The position numbers and the translations under genes are program-made. Shown one piece after another: positions 47,343-58,760 of a stretch of 64,000 nucleotides of DNA. Positions within the stretch are counted from its first letter, which is position 1. Each line of letters begins with the position of its first letter. The stretch covers positions 1 to 64,000 of the forward strand of contig JBCFYV010000219.1 of assembly GCA_039000515.1 (NCBI GenBank), given 5' to 3'. A model generated the notes under the pieces. The model worked only from the letters and a program-made list of their open reading frames with translations. It had not been told where the DNA came from and searched no databases. Origin of the DNA: Timema cristinae. Lineage: Eukaryota > Arthropoda > Insecta > Phasmatodea > Timematidae.

Positions 47343-47460
47343 AATATTCAAAAGATTGATTTTATTTTGCTTTTAATGAGCTGCAAAATGGCATATGTAT
47401 AATATTTTGATTTCATTTTGCTTTTAATTAGCTGCAAAATGGCATATGTATAATATTTTT
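47343..47460. repeat. Two tandem copies of a ~57-bp unit
   Basis: The unit TTGATTTTATTTTGCTTTTA...GCATATGTATAATATTT occurs twice, head to tail, with two or three mismatches. Confidence 0.85.
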
Positions 47461-49230
47461 TAATAAAGTAATATAACATAACTGAATTAAAACATGGTTT
47501 GACGACAAGGCTAAAATACACATATAAAATATTAAAATTTATATACAAAACTTGGATACAACAAATTAAGGACAAAAACAATGTTTAAAGATAACAGGGT
47601 TGTAAATTAGGTAATAAAATTGAATTAGTGGGTTAGCATCTCCCAATAAGATTTAATAAAGTAATGAAAATGTTCTAGTTACAATGTTTATGAAAAATAT
47701 AATAATTTTTATTTTAAGGTTATTTATAAAATCTAAGCCTTATCTAGGTTCAATCCCATTACTCCTTGTGATAATCAGCCATTAGAATGATGTTGATTTA
47801 TATTCATCCAACAGGTTTCGGAATAAAAATACCATAATCATGGACAAAGTAAAATGAAATTAAAGAACCATGAAGAAAACTTGATACTTAAGTTGTATGA
47901 AAATCTATGATAAATTACTGTTATATTCATGATTTTGAAAAAGACAATTAATAAACAAATCAACTTACCAACGTCGCTGTGTGGGACACAATATGGAATT
48001 AACAAAAATCTATTTTAGATTCACTACTCTTAAACAGTTGTAACAAAGTCTCTAATAAAAATACAATAACTTATAACTTGAAGTCTTAGCCTGGTATTTA
48101 TTTAATCAACACTGGTGAAAGACTCACAAGTAATTTTTATTACACTTCACAAATTTTTTGGAATAGGCCTACTATAAAAATTCTAAAACTAGAGGTTTAG
48201 CCTAGAGGGCAAAACAACACAATCTTGGGGTTAAAAGATTTATTTTATAGTTTTGATAGACTTAAATTTTCGAATAATGTATATCGATCACTGAGAAACA
48301 CTCGCTATTTTATTTATCACACGCTTTAAGGTTATATTAGATAAATAATTAATCAAAGATCACCAAAAAACCGTTTATATACTGAGGATAACACGCTCAC
48401 ACACCGAAATAATATTCACAAAAGAGCAAACAGATTACTAACTAGCCGAATTAGTATTTAAAAAAGACACTGTACTATTCAAATTTGTAATAAAATTATT
48501 AACGGGTATAATAGACACGCCTAAATACAAATCAATAATACTCAACTATAAAATATTTTGTTCTTCAACTTGTTGATTCACGCACATGGTTTTATTAAAT
48601 TTATTTTATACGATAATTCAATGTTATACTGTATTTTAAAATTGTTGGATTTTGGTTATGAGAATAACCGTTTGGTTAGTTGCTTAATATTGAAGTTTTC
48701 TTTTGCTGTTTAATTCAAATTAATTTTTAAAAGCAAGAGAACGTTAAAAGTGGCCTTGTATGCTGAAAACAAATATGGCCACTGAATAAAAGGTGCCGGT
48801 TGATGACGTAGAAAAAAGAGGACCATTGTCCGTTACGCGGCAAAGGTATTAATACTCATTGTTTACAAGATTTAAACTTTATATTATTTCACAAACATTT
48901 TGAATGTTCTTTCTTCTTTATTATTACAAACCATTTGTTTATGTTAAAGATATACGAGGGCAGCTATAAAAATATTAATAACTGAATATAATACCATTAA
49001 ATGTAAAATTTCACGCTCTATTTAACTTTTTATTACCACAAGAGTTAAAAGAAAAACTAAAATGAAATTACTAGACTTTTTTTTCTTAAATTTGATTATG
49101 GAAAGTAAAATTATACTGTAATCTTTGGGAAGTATTGTTAATGGTGATTGATAATATTTTTAGTAATAATAATAGTAGTAATTAGCAAATAATTATTATT
49201 TCCAAATATGGTGACAAAAGTTTATTTTAG
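47461..49230. other. AT-rich stretch, no firm features
   Basis: No gene recognised. A short CG-richer patch at about 48770-48850 (with TGACGTA) and an exon-like GCGACGTTG|GTAAGT on the minus strand near 47970 were seen but have no further support. Confidence 0.35.
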
Positions 49231-49233
49231 ACA

Positions 49234-49294
49234 ATGTTGGCGCTACTGATACCTCTGCTAGTTCTGCTAGCTGTCATCGAAAACCATAGAAGTC
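49234..49294 (+). other. Candidate short first exon with a signal-anchor-like peptide
   Basis: ATG opens MLALLIPLLVLLAVIENHRS, a hydrophobic N terminus like a signal peptide or membrane anchor. It is followed directly by a consensus donor GTAAGT (49295-49300). Without splicing the frame ends nine codons later. No downstream exon was recognised. It lies inside the 32-kb EME1 intron on the other strand. It could be chance. Confidence 0.25.
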
Positions 49295-49300
49295 GTAAGT

Positions 49301-52300
49301 CGGGTATACCATCCATAAAGTAATAGAAAAACATTCAGAGAATTTTAACTCCACCAGAGAAGTTTTCATCCATACCAGTCAAGTTGGTATGACCGAAGAC
49401 AACGTCCTGTTCAGTCTACTACTACTTCCAGAGGAAGATATTATAATAGCATCAAAATATTAATGTGTATGTAAATATGTGTTAGTGTTTTTACTTTTAT
49501 TTGTGCTCTACCATTTTCCTAATATTCTATAATTTTATTTATTACCAATTATGTGAAAAATAGTGACTAACATCTAGTTAGAGAGTATAGAGCATCATGC
49601 TCATAAGGAGTATTAACAATTTAAATAATTTGATACAGTCTTAATCAAAAGAATGTGACAATAGGCCATATTATGTGTCAAGATGAATATTCCAGGATTC
49701 TTATAAGGTTCCTCAATACTTATAACTTTAAGGATACGGCCCAACAATTTTTGGAGGAGGGCTTCTGATTCCTCTTTTAGTTGGGATCAAGGACGTTAAA
49801 AGCTCTTTTTTTTTGCCCTTATTACACAAATACCACTGGATACCTATTGAATACCTATCCTTTTTAATTGTTGACTGATGAACCTGTTTCAAATATAAAT
49901 CAATGGTCAAGCAATGGAGGTGAGGTTGGCACATGTCTTTGTTAAGTTTTGTCATTGATTTTTGTGTTTTATTCAACAATAAAATATTACGTTCATAGTG
50001 GTTTAATAATTTAGCTCATTTCTAATGCGAAGGGTTTGATGGGATATATAATATAATTTTACCATATGTGTTGTGTTAAGCCACACAAGCAAAATAAAAT
50101 AAAAAGTATGGAGAATAACAAACCACTCATCTTAGAAAACCCAAGAATATCGGTATTTATTTCACCCTTTTCCAGCTATAAATAGGCCATGATTGCTTGG
50201 ATTCGGTTTTACAAACAACAATAATAAGATCCATTTCCTCACTGTTTACTGTATAAGTTGTTGGTTATAAATTGCAATAATTAAACTCATCAAAGGCAAA
50301 TGGAAGAATTCCAGCATGCTGGCCATTAAAAACCATCTTTTAGTAAATTTTATTAATATATATCTGTACACTATTGGGCTCAGAAATGTCCTCATATATG
50401 TTTCTATGTATGGAGATATTTAATATGGAGTAAGGCACAGGAGTACATTATATCATTAAATATATGAAAAAATTATGCTATCTCATAAAGTAAATAATCA
50501 AAATATTGTATGTTTTATATTATGAACCTGAATCAATAACATAACTAACAAAATAATTTATAATTGTTGAATACCTTAAAATTCAATAAAGTAAATGGTT
50601 ACTTTTTCCTTTAAAAATGATCTATTTTCTAACCCTTATCCAATTTCTATTGTTGATGGTTTTGCTAAAGGTATTGCTATTTTAAAAATATTTAATCCAT
50701 TTGTAAAACTCAGATACGTCGCCAGGCTAGGAATATTCTATAGTTTGAAAGATTTATTTTTAATAATAATAATTCAAACCCCGGCCTTAAAACTCATCTC
50801 ATTACTATCGTTACTAACCAAACTACTGGGTACCTTGTCTAAATTTGAAACATCTTTCTATCCCAAATAAATGTAAACACTAGTGATCTGAGCTAGAAGC
50901 TTCAGGGGTTAATTATTTCAATTTAATCAGACTTTACAAATATTTAAAATCAGCTTTTATGAAGTTTCCGGAGTAATGTTCTAAGTTTTTTTCAAATAAA
51001 TCAAATACAAAGTAAAGAGTTTCAAAAATATAAAACCATTCACCTTGTGCTACCTAAATAAAATCCATTTTAAGATTTGATTAGTATAGTTAGAAAAATA
51101 ATGCACATTCTGAAGAATAAATTATTAATTGTTAAAAATGCACCAATTAAAAAAATATATTGATTGGCCCTGGAACGTTAAAATGTTTATATCTGAGTCA
51201 CCACTGGATCCCTCCTCACAAAAAAAAAAAAAATGGCATTGCATGCTTGTCTTGCTGATGCTTCAGTTTTTATCTAAACAATTTTTGATCAAATTGACTC
51301 ACATATGAAACAAGTGTATTTTAGTCCTATCTATGATCCCCGAACCCCCACAAAAATTGTGACTTTCCTATTCCCTCGAAATAGGCTCTAGCATTATCAA
51401 AAATCAGTCTAAAACCACCAGGTTTTCAATGCATGCCCCACTCTTTTGCTTGACTCTGAACTCTGATTTAAGGATGCATGTCCAAATCCCAGGCAGGTGA
51501 TCTTCCAGTGGATTTTTTAGAGTATTATTTACATTCAAAAGTATTTGACGACAACATATTAAAAAAAAACTTTTTTTAAAGGCACTTTCCACTAAAGTAG
51601 TAAGTTATTCATAGAGGACAAACTGCTCACATACTGAAGTGTTAAACGCTCTTAAAATGACTGTACTACAGCTTGGAAGTAACAATCGAATTACTTAGGA
51701 TTTATTGCTGCAAGAAATATTATTACAGTCATTTAATTAAATGATATTAAGGGACAATACTATTAATAGCTATCTTGATGCATAAGTCAATGATAGTATT
51801 TGAGAAATGTCTATTTGAAGGCGGGAAGCAAACCTGGGACCATTGTGAGTTGAAACTTAATAGACTGCATGTAAGGATGAAATGAGTAAAAATGAAGGGT
51901 GAGTGGGGTATTGAGCCGTCTGCAAGAGTGTACCCTCTAAGATTGCTTATTAACCCCTCACATTTTCAACCATAAATACTACTCAAAAATCTCAGTTCTC
52001 ATTCACTCTTCACATTTGCATATTTCATTCTTGCGTTCAGCCTTATGCATTTATTGAAGGAAATACTCTTAAGCCTCGTGATCAGACCTAAATCATTATC
52101 TAGATGGTAAGACTGATTGATGCCTTAGTGCTATCATATATCAATACATTTTGAAGTAATAATTTATACCATGTTTTATGATCAAATTTTACCAAAGAAA
52201 TAGCATGTGTTTGATAATACATTATTAAAATAGATTTAAATTATATTACAACCATGAGCAAGTGATGAATTGTAATTTGTATGTTATCATTTTGTTCTCT

Positions 52301-52470
52301 ACAGTATTTAAATTGTGTGCGTGCTATTCCACAACGAAACTAACACCATTTGGCTTCAAGTTCTGATCACTGGAACTAAAGAGTAGCCAGACCCGTATAG
52401 CTTTGACTCTGGCCCAGCCGCATAATGTGTGTTTTGGTACAATACTGGTACAGACCTTACCTAATGTGGA
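49301..52470. other. AT-rich stretch, no firm features
   Basis: The short ORFs here (49.7-50.0, 50.6-50.9 and 51.4-51.6 kb) lack recognisable motifs and look like chance. No repeats shared with the rest of the window were noticed. Confidence 0.4.
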
Positions 52471-52476
52471 TTTTTT

Positions 52477-53068
52477 GAAGTTATACTTCTTTAGGCGCGT
52501 TATGAAAAAATGATGAGAGTGAAATTTTAATATGCGCGCGCATCACTGTAACACAAAAGTAACAGGTTGAAGCTAAACCGCTCATTAAGTCTCGAAAAAA
52601 AAAAAAAAAACTACCAACAAAAATAGAATAAACCTCTGTTAGTCGCGTATGTTGGTACGCTCGTCGCCTCTGATCACTGTTTTCATATATATAATATTTA
52701 TCCACATGTGTTTTAGTTTCATACAAGTGCGAATTATATATGTGCTAGTAAATTATATTCAGTAGTGATTTAAATTGAATATTTTGATTAATATTATTTA
52801 CTATGCGTAAATATTAGTGAAAAAAAATTGTGCTTATAGACTTTTTCAAGTGCTCCAATATAATTGAGGTTAACTATCCGTATGTATTGTTTATTGATAT
52901 AAATTAAAATATTATTATTTAACATAATTAATACTAAATATTATTAAATTATTATTGTTAAATATTTATTATTGGTTATTTAATATTTACAAAATAAAGA
53001 AATAAAATTATTTAATGATGCCAAAGAAGTATAACTTCTCACGCGTGTACATAAGGACACACACCCAT
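52477..53068. mobile_element. MITE copy 1
   Basis: About 590 bp and nearly identical to 61094-61671. Starts GAAGTTATACTTCTTTAGG; the inverted counterpart CCAAAGAAGTATAACTTC lies near the end (53023-53040), followed by a shared tail CACGCGTGTACATAAG. Contains GCGCGCGCATCACTG and a long AT-rich half. No coding capacity. ATTTTT lies on both sides and may be the target. Confidence 0.85.
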
Positions 53069-53555
53069 TTTTTTTTTAGAAAGAAGGGGTACTGTCAGCC
53101 CTTAAATCTACCCTCTCACCCTTTCTCTTTTCGTGTCTATTGCTGACAAGTGTAGATCTTGAAATATACCATCTAGCAATATCTCTCTTACTCACATTCT
53201 GTCTGTCCCACTTGTTAGTCACTGAGTATGAGTTACCACAAACAGTCCTTTAACATTTTGTTGTCTCTCTCAACTGTAAAAAACTCCACTACCACACTAC
53301 TTCAATCCTCACCACAATCTATTCCCAGTCCTTATGAGACCAATTATAAATAGGTATGTTATCACTCACTACCGGACTTCTCACATGCACAGTTCAAAAG
53401 ATTGGTGAAAATAAATTGGGCCCAAAATGATGATCACCGGCTTAACCAATTGTGCCATAATCAGACGATGATCGGATTGGCAATTGGCATCTGCCCGACC
53501 ATATTTTTATCCAGTTTTACTAAGTGTACTATTAACAGAGAATTATTGTGAACTG
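53069..53555. other. Intron sequence between MITE and EME1 exon
   Basis: No element recognised. The bases just left of the exon carry the EME1 donor GTCAGT at 53557-53552. Confidence 0.4.
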
Positions 53556-53557
53556 AC

Positions 53558-53803
53558 TTGAATGGCATCTCTGCGACAGACTTGGTGAAATACACAACTA
53601 GTGCTCCTAGTTCAGGTGGTGACTCCACTAGCCTCACGCAGCAGCCAGTGAACAGTTGAACCTCTGCTAACACCTCCTCCAAAAGTTGACGAGTAACTCT
53701 GGGGATCTCCTCAACAGAGCTCTTGTGGTGGGGTTTGTTTTGTAGCTCGTTAACTCCTAAGACCTGTCCTCTCATTTCACAATTCTTCCGTTTTTTCTGG
53801 AAC
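53558..53803 (-). CDS. EME1: EME1 exon (nuclease-like domain)
   Basis: 246-nt exon, phases 2 in and 2 out. Reads FQKKRKNCEMRGQ, then VTRQLLEEVLAEVQLFTGCC, VRLVESPPELGAL and YFTKSVAEMPF. In EME1 proteins this corresponds to the helix with 'EALVDLQL' followed by the 'FTKAVAEAPFK' block of the ERCC4-like nuclease fold, which in EME1 has lost catalysis but contacts MUS81. The acceptor CACAG at 53808-53804 was chosen over an upstream AG because only this one keeps the frame with the exon at 55998; the donor is GTCAGT. Confidence 0.9.
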
Positions 53804-53830
53804 CTGTGCAAGGATAGATCTCTGGCTTTG

Positions 53831-54304
53831 TAAAAAAAAATCTATTAAGTATCTACATGTGGTCTAGAAACATGCACATTAAGTAGGAGAAATATAAGCC
53901 TACTTCAAGCAACAGAAATAAAATGTATCCATACATCCCTACAAAGAACAAGAAAAAAAAACAAGATCCGACACAATAAAACCAAAGAAGATGTAAGAGT
54001 AACAAGTAATGATGGGCATAATATAATAATTTTAATGTTCGAATAATCATTCAATCATCTAAAAACATTACCAAATAAATCATTTTATAACAGTAGTAAA
54101 GAAACAACAATCAGACACTGGCCGCCACTATTACTATCTTGTCTTTGTCCTGCTATTCTCCACCCTCCCCTCTCCCCCCATCATGAATTCATTTTCAGCT
54201 TATCAACCTTGTCTTATATTTAATACCTTATGGTGTCAAAAGACCAAGGTACAGCCGCAACAAAATGCACACATAAGTCACACAATTACCTCACCATTAA
54301 TATT
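53831..54304. other. Intron sequence
   Basis: A-rich and Py-rich tracts, otherwise nothing recognised up to the LINE E tail. Confidence 0.4.
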
Positions 54305-55903
54305 TTTATTATTATTGTTTAGAGGCCCATTGGCACAATGAGATCATTAGGGCCTTGAAATATAAATATTATTATTATTATTATTATTATTAGCACCGCG
54401 TCTTAATACCCATTCGGGTTATACGCACTTACGCTAATGTGTAATGGTAGGGTGATTGCGAGATGAAATGAAGGACCTACAGTTTAACGTGGAATCCGAA
54501 CCACGGTGGAGGCCTGGCATTCCCCACATTCACAAGATGTCTTGTCAGAGGTGAAGGAAGGGTTTGGTAATCAGATAAATTTGTGCCGAGACCGAGGATT
54601 GAACCCCGGCCGCAAGCACAGAAGTCTGTTGAAATATAAAAATACAGTAAAATCCCCAAAGGGGAGCGAAATGGTAGATAGTCCAAACTTTAAAATAACC
54701 AGGTTGATACAAAAATAAAATACAATATATGATATAAGCAACATGATTTGGCATACAATGCAGCTTAGACAAGTAAGATGCTAGAAGATAGGACCGCAGG
54801 TAAGAAAGAGGGGGTTCACCAGCATTGGCACAAATGCTGATGACTGGACTGGTACGAAAAGCACCAGTAGCCAGTCGAATGCCAGCATGGTGAACACTAT
54901 CTAGCATCTTTAAGGTCGAAGGTCTAGCTGCCATAATCAAGTTTTGATCTCACCAAGGCTCAATAGAGGTGCATCAAGTTTTCCCTATCAGCACCCCAAG
55001 AGTTACAGCTAACTACTTTAAGTAAATTCACACTCTCATTCAAGTTCACGTTCAATTGTGCTGCACCATTTATCAATTATCACTCTTTCGAGGATAAACA
55101 GGCTTACGCGCTTGAGGTTCTCGTTTTCCTCTATTTAGGACATTACCAGAAAACGGGGGCGGGACTTCACCATTTCCTGGACTTTTTCCATTAATGGGCT
55201 GAACAGCCTGACCCGTTTTCACCTCTTATCATCATTACGGCCCTGAGAGAGGCTTGGCAGTGAGTTGCCAGCTGGGTATGGCAGTACGGTGCTAGCAGAC
55301 AGTAATGTGTCAGCTATGACAATGGAGTCGGCCATGCCTCATGTTGGGGACAACCTGCACAGTACTCAGATTGTAGACTCAAGGTGATCCAAGTTGGTAC
55401 TACCATATGAGGCCCTGTTAACCCTCCAGAAGGGGAACCCCACATGACACTAGACATGACAACCTTAGCATGGGGTTGCGCCAGGAGAGAAGTCATCATA
55501 GCAAGTGGGTGCAGGAAAGTGCCAATTTTACGTTTGGATCCTCATGAATGCTTCAGGTCTTTTCTCGAGGTAGGGTACCCGTCATTGTCATCCCTAAGGC
55601 CCTTCTAACAAGATATTGTAACCAGCACACTTCATGAAGGCGCTCAAGTGCAGAGGTAGCCAATAATTGTCGAAGAGAGCGGGATTAGCAAATTTGTCAA
55701 CAAAAAAGCCCAAGAGCTTCCCTGCAGGACTGAACTGCATGGGAAGGGAAGAAGGAAGGATGGTAAAAAGAAGGTGAAAGGAAAAAAAAAGGTATGTTTG
55801 TTCAGAAAATGGTACATCCTGCACAGAAGCCCCCTCCTTTGAGTTGCCTCTTACAACAAGCAGCGGTTACTGTGGGACTATTCTAAGCCCCGTCCCGCAG
55901 GGA
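54305..55903 (-). mobile_element. LINE E: internally deleted I-clade LINE carrying a SINE
   Basis: Keeps both ends: the TAA tail and last 60 bases at 54305-54366, and the 5' UTR with hairpin at 55870-55900. Between them are a short 3'-UTR piece, an RT thumb fragment (54740-55030), then the first part of ORF1 (about 55060-55440) and the 5' UTR. Endonuclease, most of RT and RNase H are missing. Without the SINE it is about 1.3 kb. Sense to EME1, inside the 2.2-kb intron. Confidence 0.85.
54367..54628 (-). mobile_element. SINE inserted in LINE E
   Basis: Minus-strand copy of the tRNA-Glu-like SINE, lacking the first part of the tRNA head, with the same internal deletion (GACAAGACATCTTGTG) as the 35.5-kb copy. 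Flanked by 12-bp duplications TTGAAATATAAA (54355-54366 and 54629-54640), so it is younger than LINE E. Confidence 0.92.
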
Positions 55904-55997
55904 GTAATGACCCCTAGAATATTATTATCTAGTAAGAAATAAATCATAAACTAAGTTAATTAAAAGTGTAGCAATCAATACTAGATTTGCATACTAC

Positions 55998-56173
55998 CTG
56001 AAATATTGTTCGGTGCCATAGACCACCAGAGTGATAGTCTTGCTCGGTAGTACAGTCTGTATAGATTGTACATGAGCACAAAGCTCTTTGTTCGCTGCCA
56101 AGTTAATGATCTCTTTCCATGACCTAACTATTAGAAGCTGACTTTCTTCTTGAAGCTCAGAGCTCACGTGCAT
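55998..56173 (-). CDS. EME1: EME1 exon (first EME1 exon inside the window)
   Basis: 176-nt exon. Begins ATG CAC after the acceptor TTGTAG; reads SELQEESQLLIVRSWKEII, then VLPSKTITLVVYGTEQYF and ends with two bases of an Arg codon before donor GTAGTA. It matches the EME1 section where a WxxE(E)PxLLxL strand is followed by a helix and the KxxTLVIxGxExYF strand of the nuclease-like domain. The preceding acceptor shows that more exons lie upstream, outside the window; the ATG is thus probably internal, though a downstream start cannot be excluded. Confidence 0.85.
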
Positions 56174-56196
56174 CTACAACAGATAAAAACCAACTG

Positions 56197-56475
56197 TTAT
56201 TATTATTATTATTATTATTTAGCACCGCGTCTTAATACCCATTCGGGTTATACGCTTAAGCACTAATTACGCTAAGGGATTAGGAATTGGGATGGTTGAA
56301 TTTAGAGAAAGTGAGCCTGCATTTATGTGAAGGGAGAGTGGAAAACCATTTAGAGGACCTCCCCCAGTTCGCCTCACCGAAATTCTAACCTCAATCTTCC
56401 TGTCCTCAGCAGTCAAACTCCACAGGAAAATAGCACATTAGCCAACTACATCACCAAAGCAGGTAGCTGTTGAGG
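56197..56475 (-). mobile_element. SINE with a different head but the same 3' tail
   Basis: The 3' tail (TATAACCCGAATGGGTATTA then AGACGCGGTGCTAAATAATAAT) is the same as in the other SINEs. The body and the tRNA-like head differ: GATGTAGTTGGCTAATGTGC (A-box-like) and GAGGTTAGAATTTC (B-box-like), with TCCACTCTCCCTTCACA in between. It is a second SINE family or a recombinant. Confidence 0.75.
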
Positions 56476-57034
56476 ATTGGGAAAAATCAGTAGCAAGTCT
56501 CACACGGCTATGGGTGTAGTCTTGTTTTTTGTTAGTAAAGGAAAACACAAAAAAAGTTGCAAAGGAACTTAAAATTATTATATTACCATATTTTGAATTT
56601 AAAAGTATTTTTATTTTGTTGCTAATGAGTGTTTATATTAAAGTTTTGAGGCACATAAACACAAAACAGTGATTTGCTCCTTAAATATATGATTGTTAGT
56701 TATTATACTTGGTGTTTATAGGCGTGTTGACAAATGGTACCCATAGAACCCCTAAGATTTTAGGGAGGGCTCCATTGAGGTGATAAATCGTAGAGACTTT
56801 TGGTTCTAGTGCATTGCTACATATGCCATTGAGTACCCCACATCCCCTCCTCTCTTACAGGACAAGATTATTAAGTAATTTATTGGAAAATTTGACTATG
56901 CGGGGTCAGGAATGTTTGATTTAATTTAGTTTTCATGTGTTTATCTTTATCTCCATGCGCACATAATAAAATAGTAAATTAATTTATAATTTATATTACA
57001 TTACGGTATATAAGTTAGCAAATTATTTACCAGA
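56476..57034. other. AT-rich stretch
   Basis: No recognised gene or element. Confidence 0.4.
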
Positions 57035-57202
57035 GGCATGGGTCATGGAACATTCAGCATTAGCAAATTATGAACCATTGACCACCTTATCCCTGGAACA
57101 TTCAACATTAGCAATTTATGAACCCTGGAACATTCATGCAATTAGCAATATGAACCATTGACCACCTTATGCCTGGAACATTCAACATTAGCAGATTATC
57201 TC
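57035..57202. repeat. Imperfect tandem repeat, about 2.5 units
   Basis: CCTGGAACATTCAACATTAG, AATTATGAACCATTG and ACCACCTTAT recur in order, with one partial unit between. It lies just upstream of the piggyBac frame. Confidence 0.8.
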
Positions 57203-57223
57203 CAGAAGAGATTGTGAATATTT

Positions 57224-57923
57224 TTGAGTAAATTGATTATGATAACTTGGATAGTTTTGACAGTCGATGATGTGTCAGGAAGTGATAGTGATGCTCAGCT
57301 TCTACCAGAAAAGAATGATAGGAATAACAGAACTGCTGTTTTGCAGTTTTCATGGACAAATGATACAAGTTTGAACCTGTTGTTCACACATTTGATTCAC
57401 AGAACTCAATATGCTGGCGCCAAATCTGAATGTGGAATCCCCAAAGTTGTCTTATTTGAGCTATTTGTAAATCAAGATATTTCATCTAAAATATCAGATG
57501 AATCAAACAAATTTTACAAGTAGACATGTAAGAACAAACCCCATACCCCTTATGCTGGAGTCAGAAAGTGGGTCGACACAAACTATAAATACATTTTTGT
57601 TTTTATTTTCTCAACAGTGATGATAGTTAGAAACAAAAATTTATGATTCCATTCTTTATGCTCCAATATTTCATTAGTTCACGTCACAAGATAGATATCT
57701 AGTTATTTGAGTATACTCCATTTTATGGACAAAGAACATTACAATAAAGATGGCAGACAAAACCAAATTAGAATTGTTGTAGATCACTTCAGAAACAATT
57801 TATAAAATTGTAATGATACCTTTTACTAATTTATGTAACTATAAAAGTTTAAATGTATTCAAGGGAAGCTTACTTCCAAACAATACATAAAAAAGTGGCA
57901 TCGGTTTGGGATCAAACTATTAT
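57224..57923 (+). pseudogene. piggyBac transposase, N-terminal part (split gene)
   Basis: An acidic start (DDVSGSDSDAQ), FSWTNDTSLNLLFT, then VVLFELFVNQDISSKISDES, like the LFxxFFxxxIxxxIxxETN block of piggyBac N termini. Close to the insertion, KKWHRFGIKL (about 57889-57919) matches the block before the second half of the catalytic domain. The gene goes on at 63110 across the DFxENY transposon. Internal pieces are lost between 57600 and 57850. Antisense to EME1. Confidence 0.72.
57920..57923. repeat. TTAT target duplication (left)
   Basis: TTAT before GGGTCATTCC; the partner is TTAT at 63110-63113. Removing the insertion and one TTAT rejoins the piggyBac reading frame. Confidence 0.8.
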
Positions 57924-58760
57924 GGGTCATTCCATGCTAAATCAACAAATTTTAATAAAAAATTTTGCCACACCATTTTTGATTTTGATGAAATTTGGTA
58001 GGAGATTTGCATCAATCTTTTAGACTTCAAAACAATTTTTGTTGTATTTTTAAAAAGATTACTCCTTGAGATATAGGCTATTTTTTACATCACGAACAGG
58101 CAAAAAGTGTCATTTTAGGGTTATTTTCTAAACTTGCATTAAGTTTATTTGAAATAGCAGGGATGAAAGCTTGGGCGCATTTGAAAGCTTAAAGAATGAA
58201 CTTTTTTTTAGTTTAGACGAAATTAGATTTGAGTTAAAGCTAAGCATAGTTTTTTAGGCCTAAATTAACATTTTTTAATGGATTTATTCAGAATTCAGGC
58301 TAGAAAAATATAATGAAGGATTTATATTAACAGGCCAATATTTTTTCCCTGTTACACTTATGTATGAGTAGTAGCCTATGTGCAGAAAAAAATATAACTG
58401 TTACTGATAGTCCTTTAAACTAAAAAAAAAAAAAGCTTTTTCGGAACCCAAAAAAGTCATGTGGAACATGTGTTAAAAATTTGAAATTTCCAGGATAGAA
58501 AGCCCCTATAGAGTACTTTAAAACAAAAAATATTTCATCTTGTTACTTAAAGGGGTTCAGGTGCCACAAACCTTTGAAGTAACAATAAAACAATGCTCAA
58601 TCACTATTGAAAACTGGGCTAAGCAGGCATAGACATATTTTGATGAAAATTACAGTAGGCCTATAATTTTTTGGCAAAATTCAAATTTTACTGAATTACA
58701 AAAACATAATTCAATCTAAAAACAAAGCTTACCTTTTAAGGCACAATTAGTGCTTTAAGT

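Noticed and set aside
52477..52489. loxP-like site (GAAGTTATACTTC)
   Set aside because: It resembles half of a loxP arm by chance; it is the terminal sequence of a MITE present twice.
53804..53825. Longer EME1 exon starting at the upstream AG (53827-53826)
   Set aside because: It would break the reading frame with the exon at 55998-56173; the CACAG acceptor at 53804 keeps it.
54545..54940. A single gene joining RT-like and unrelated codons
   Set aside because: The frame runs by chance from LINE E RT into the inserted SINE.
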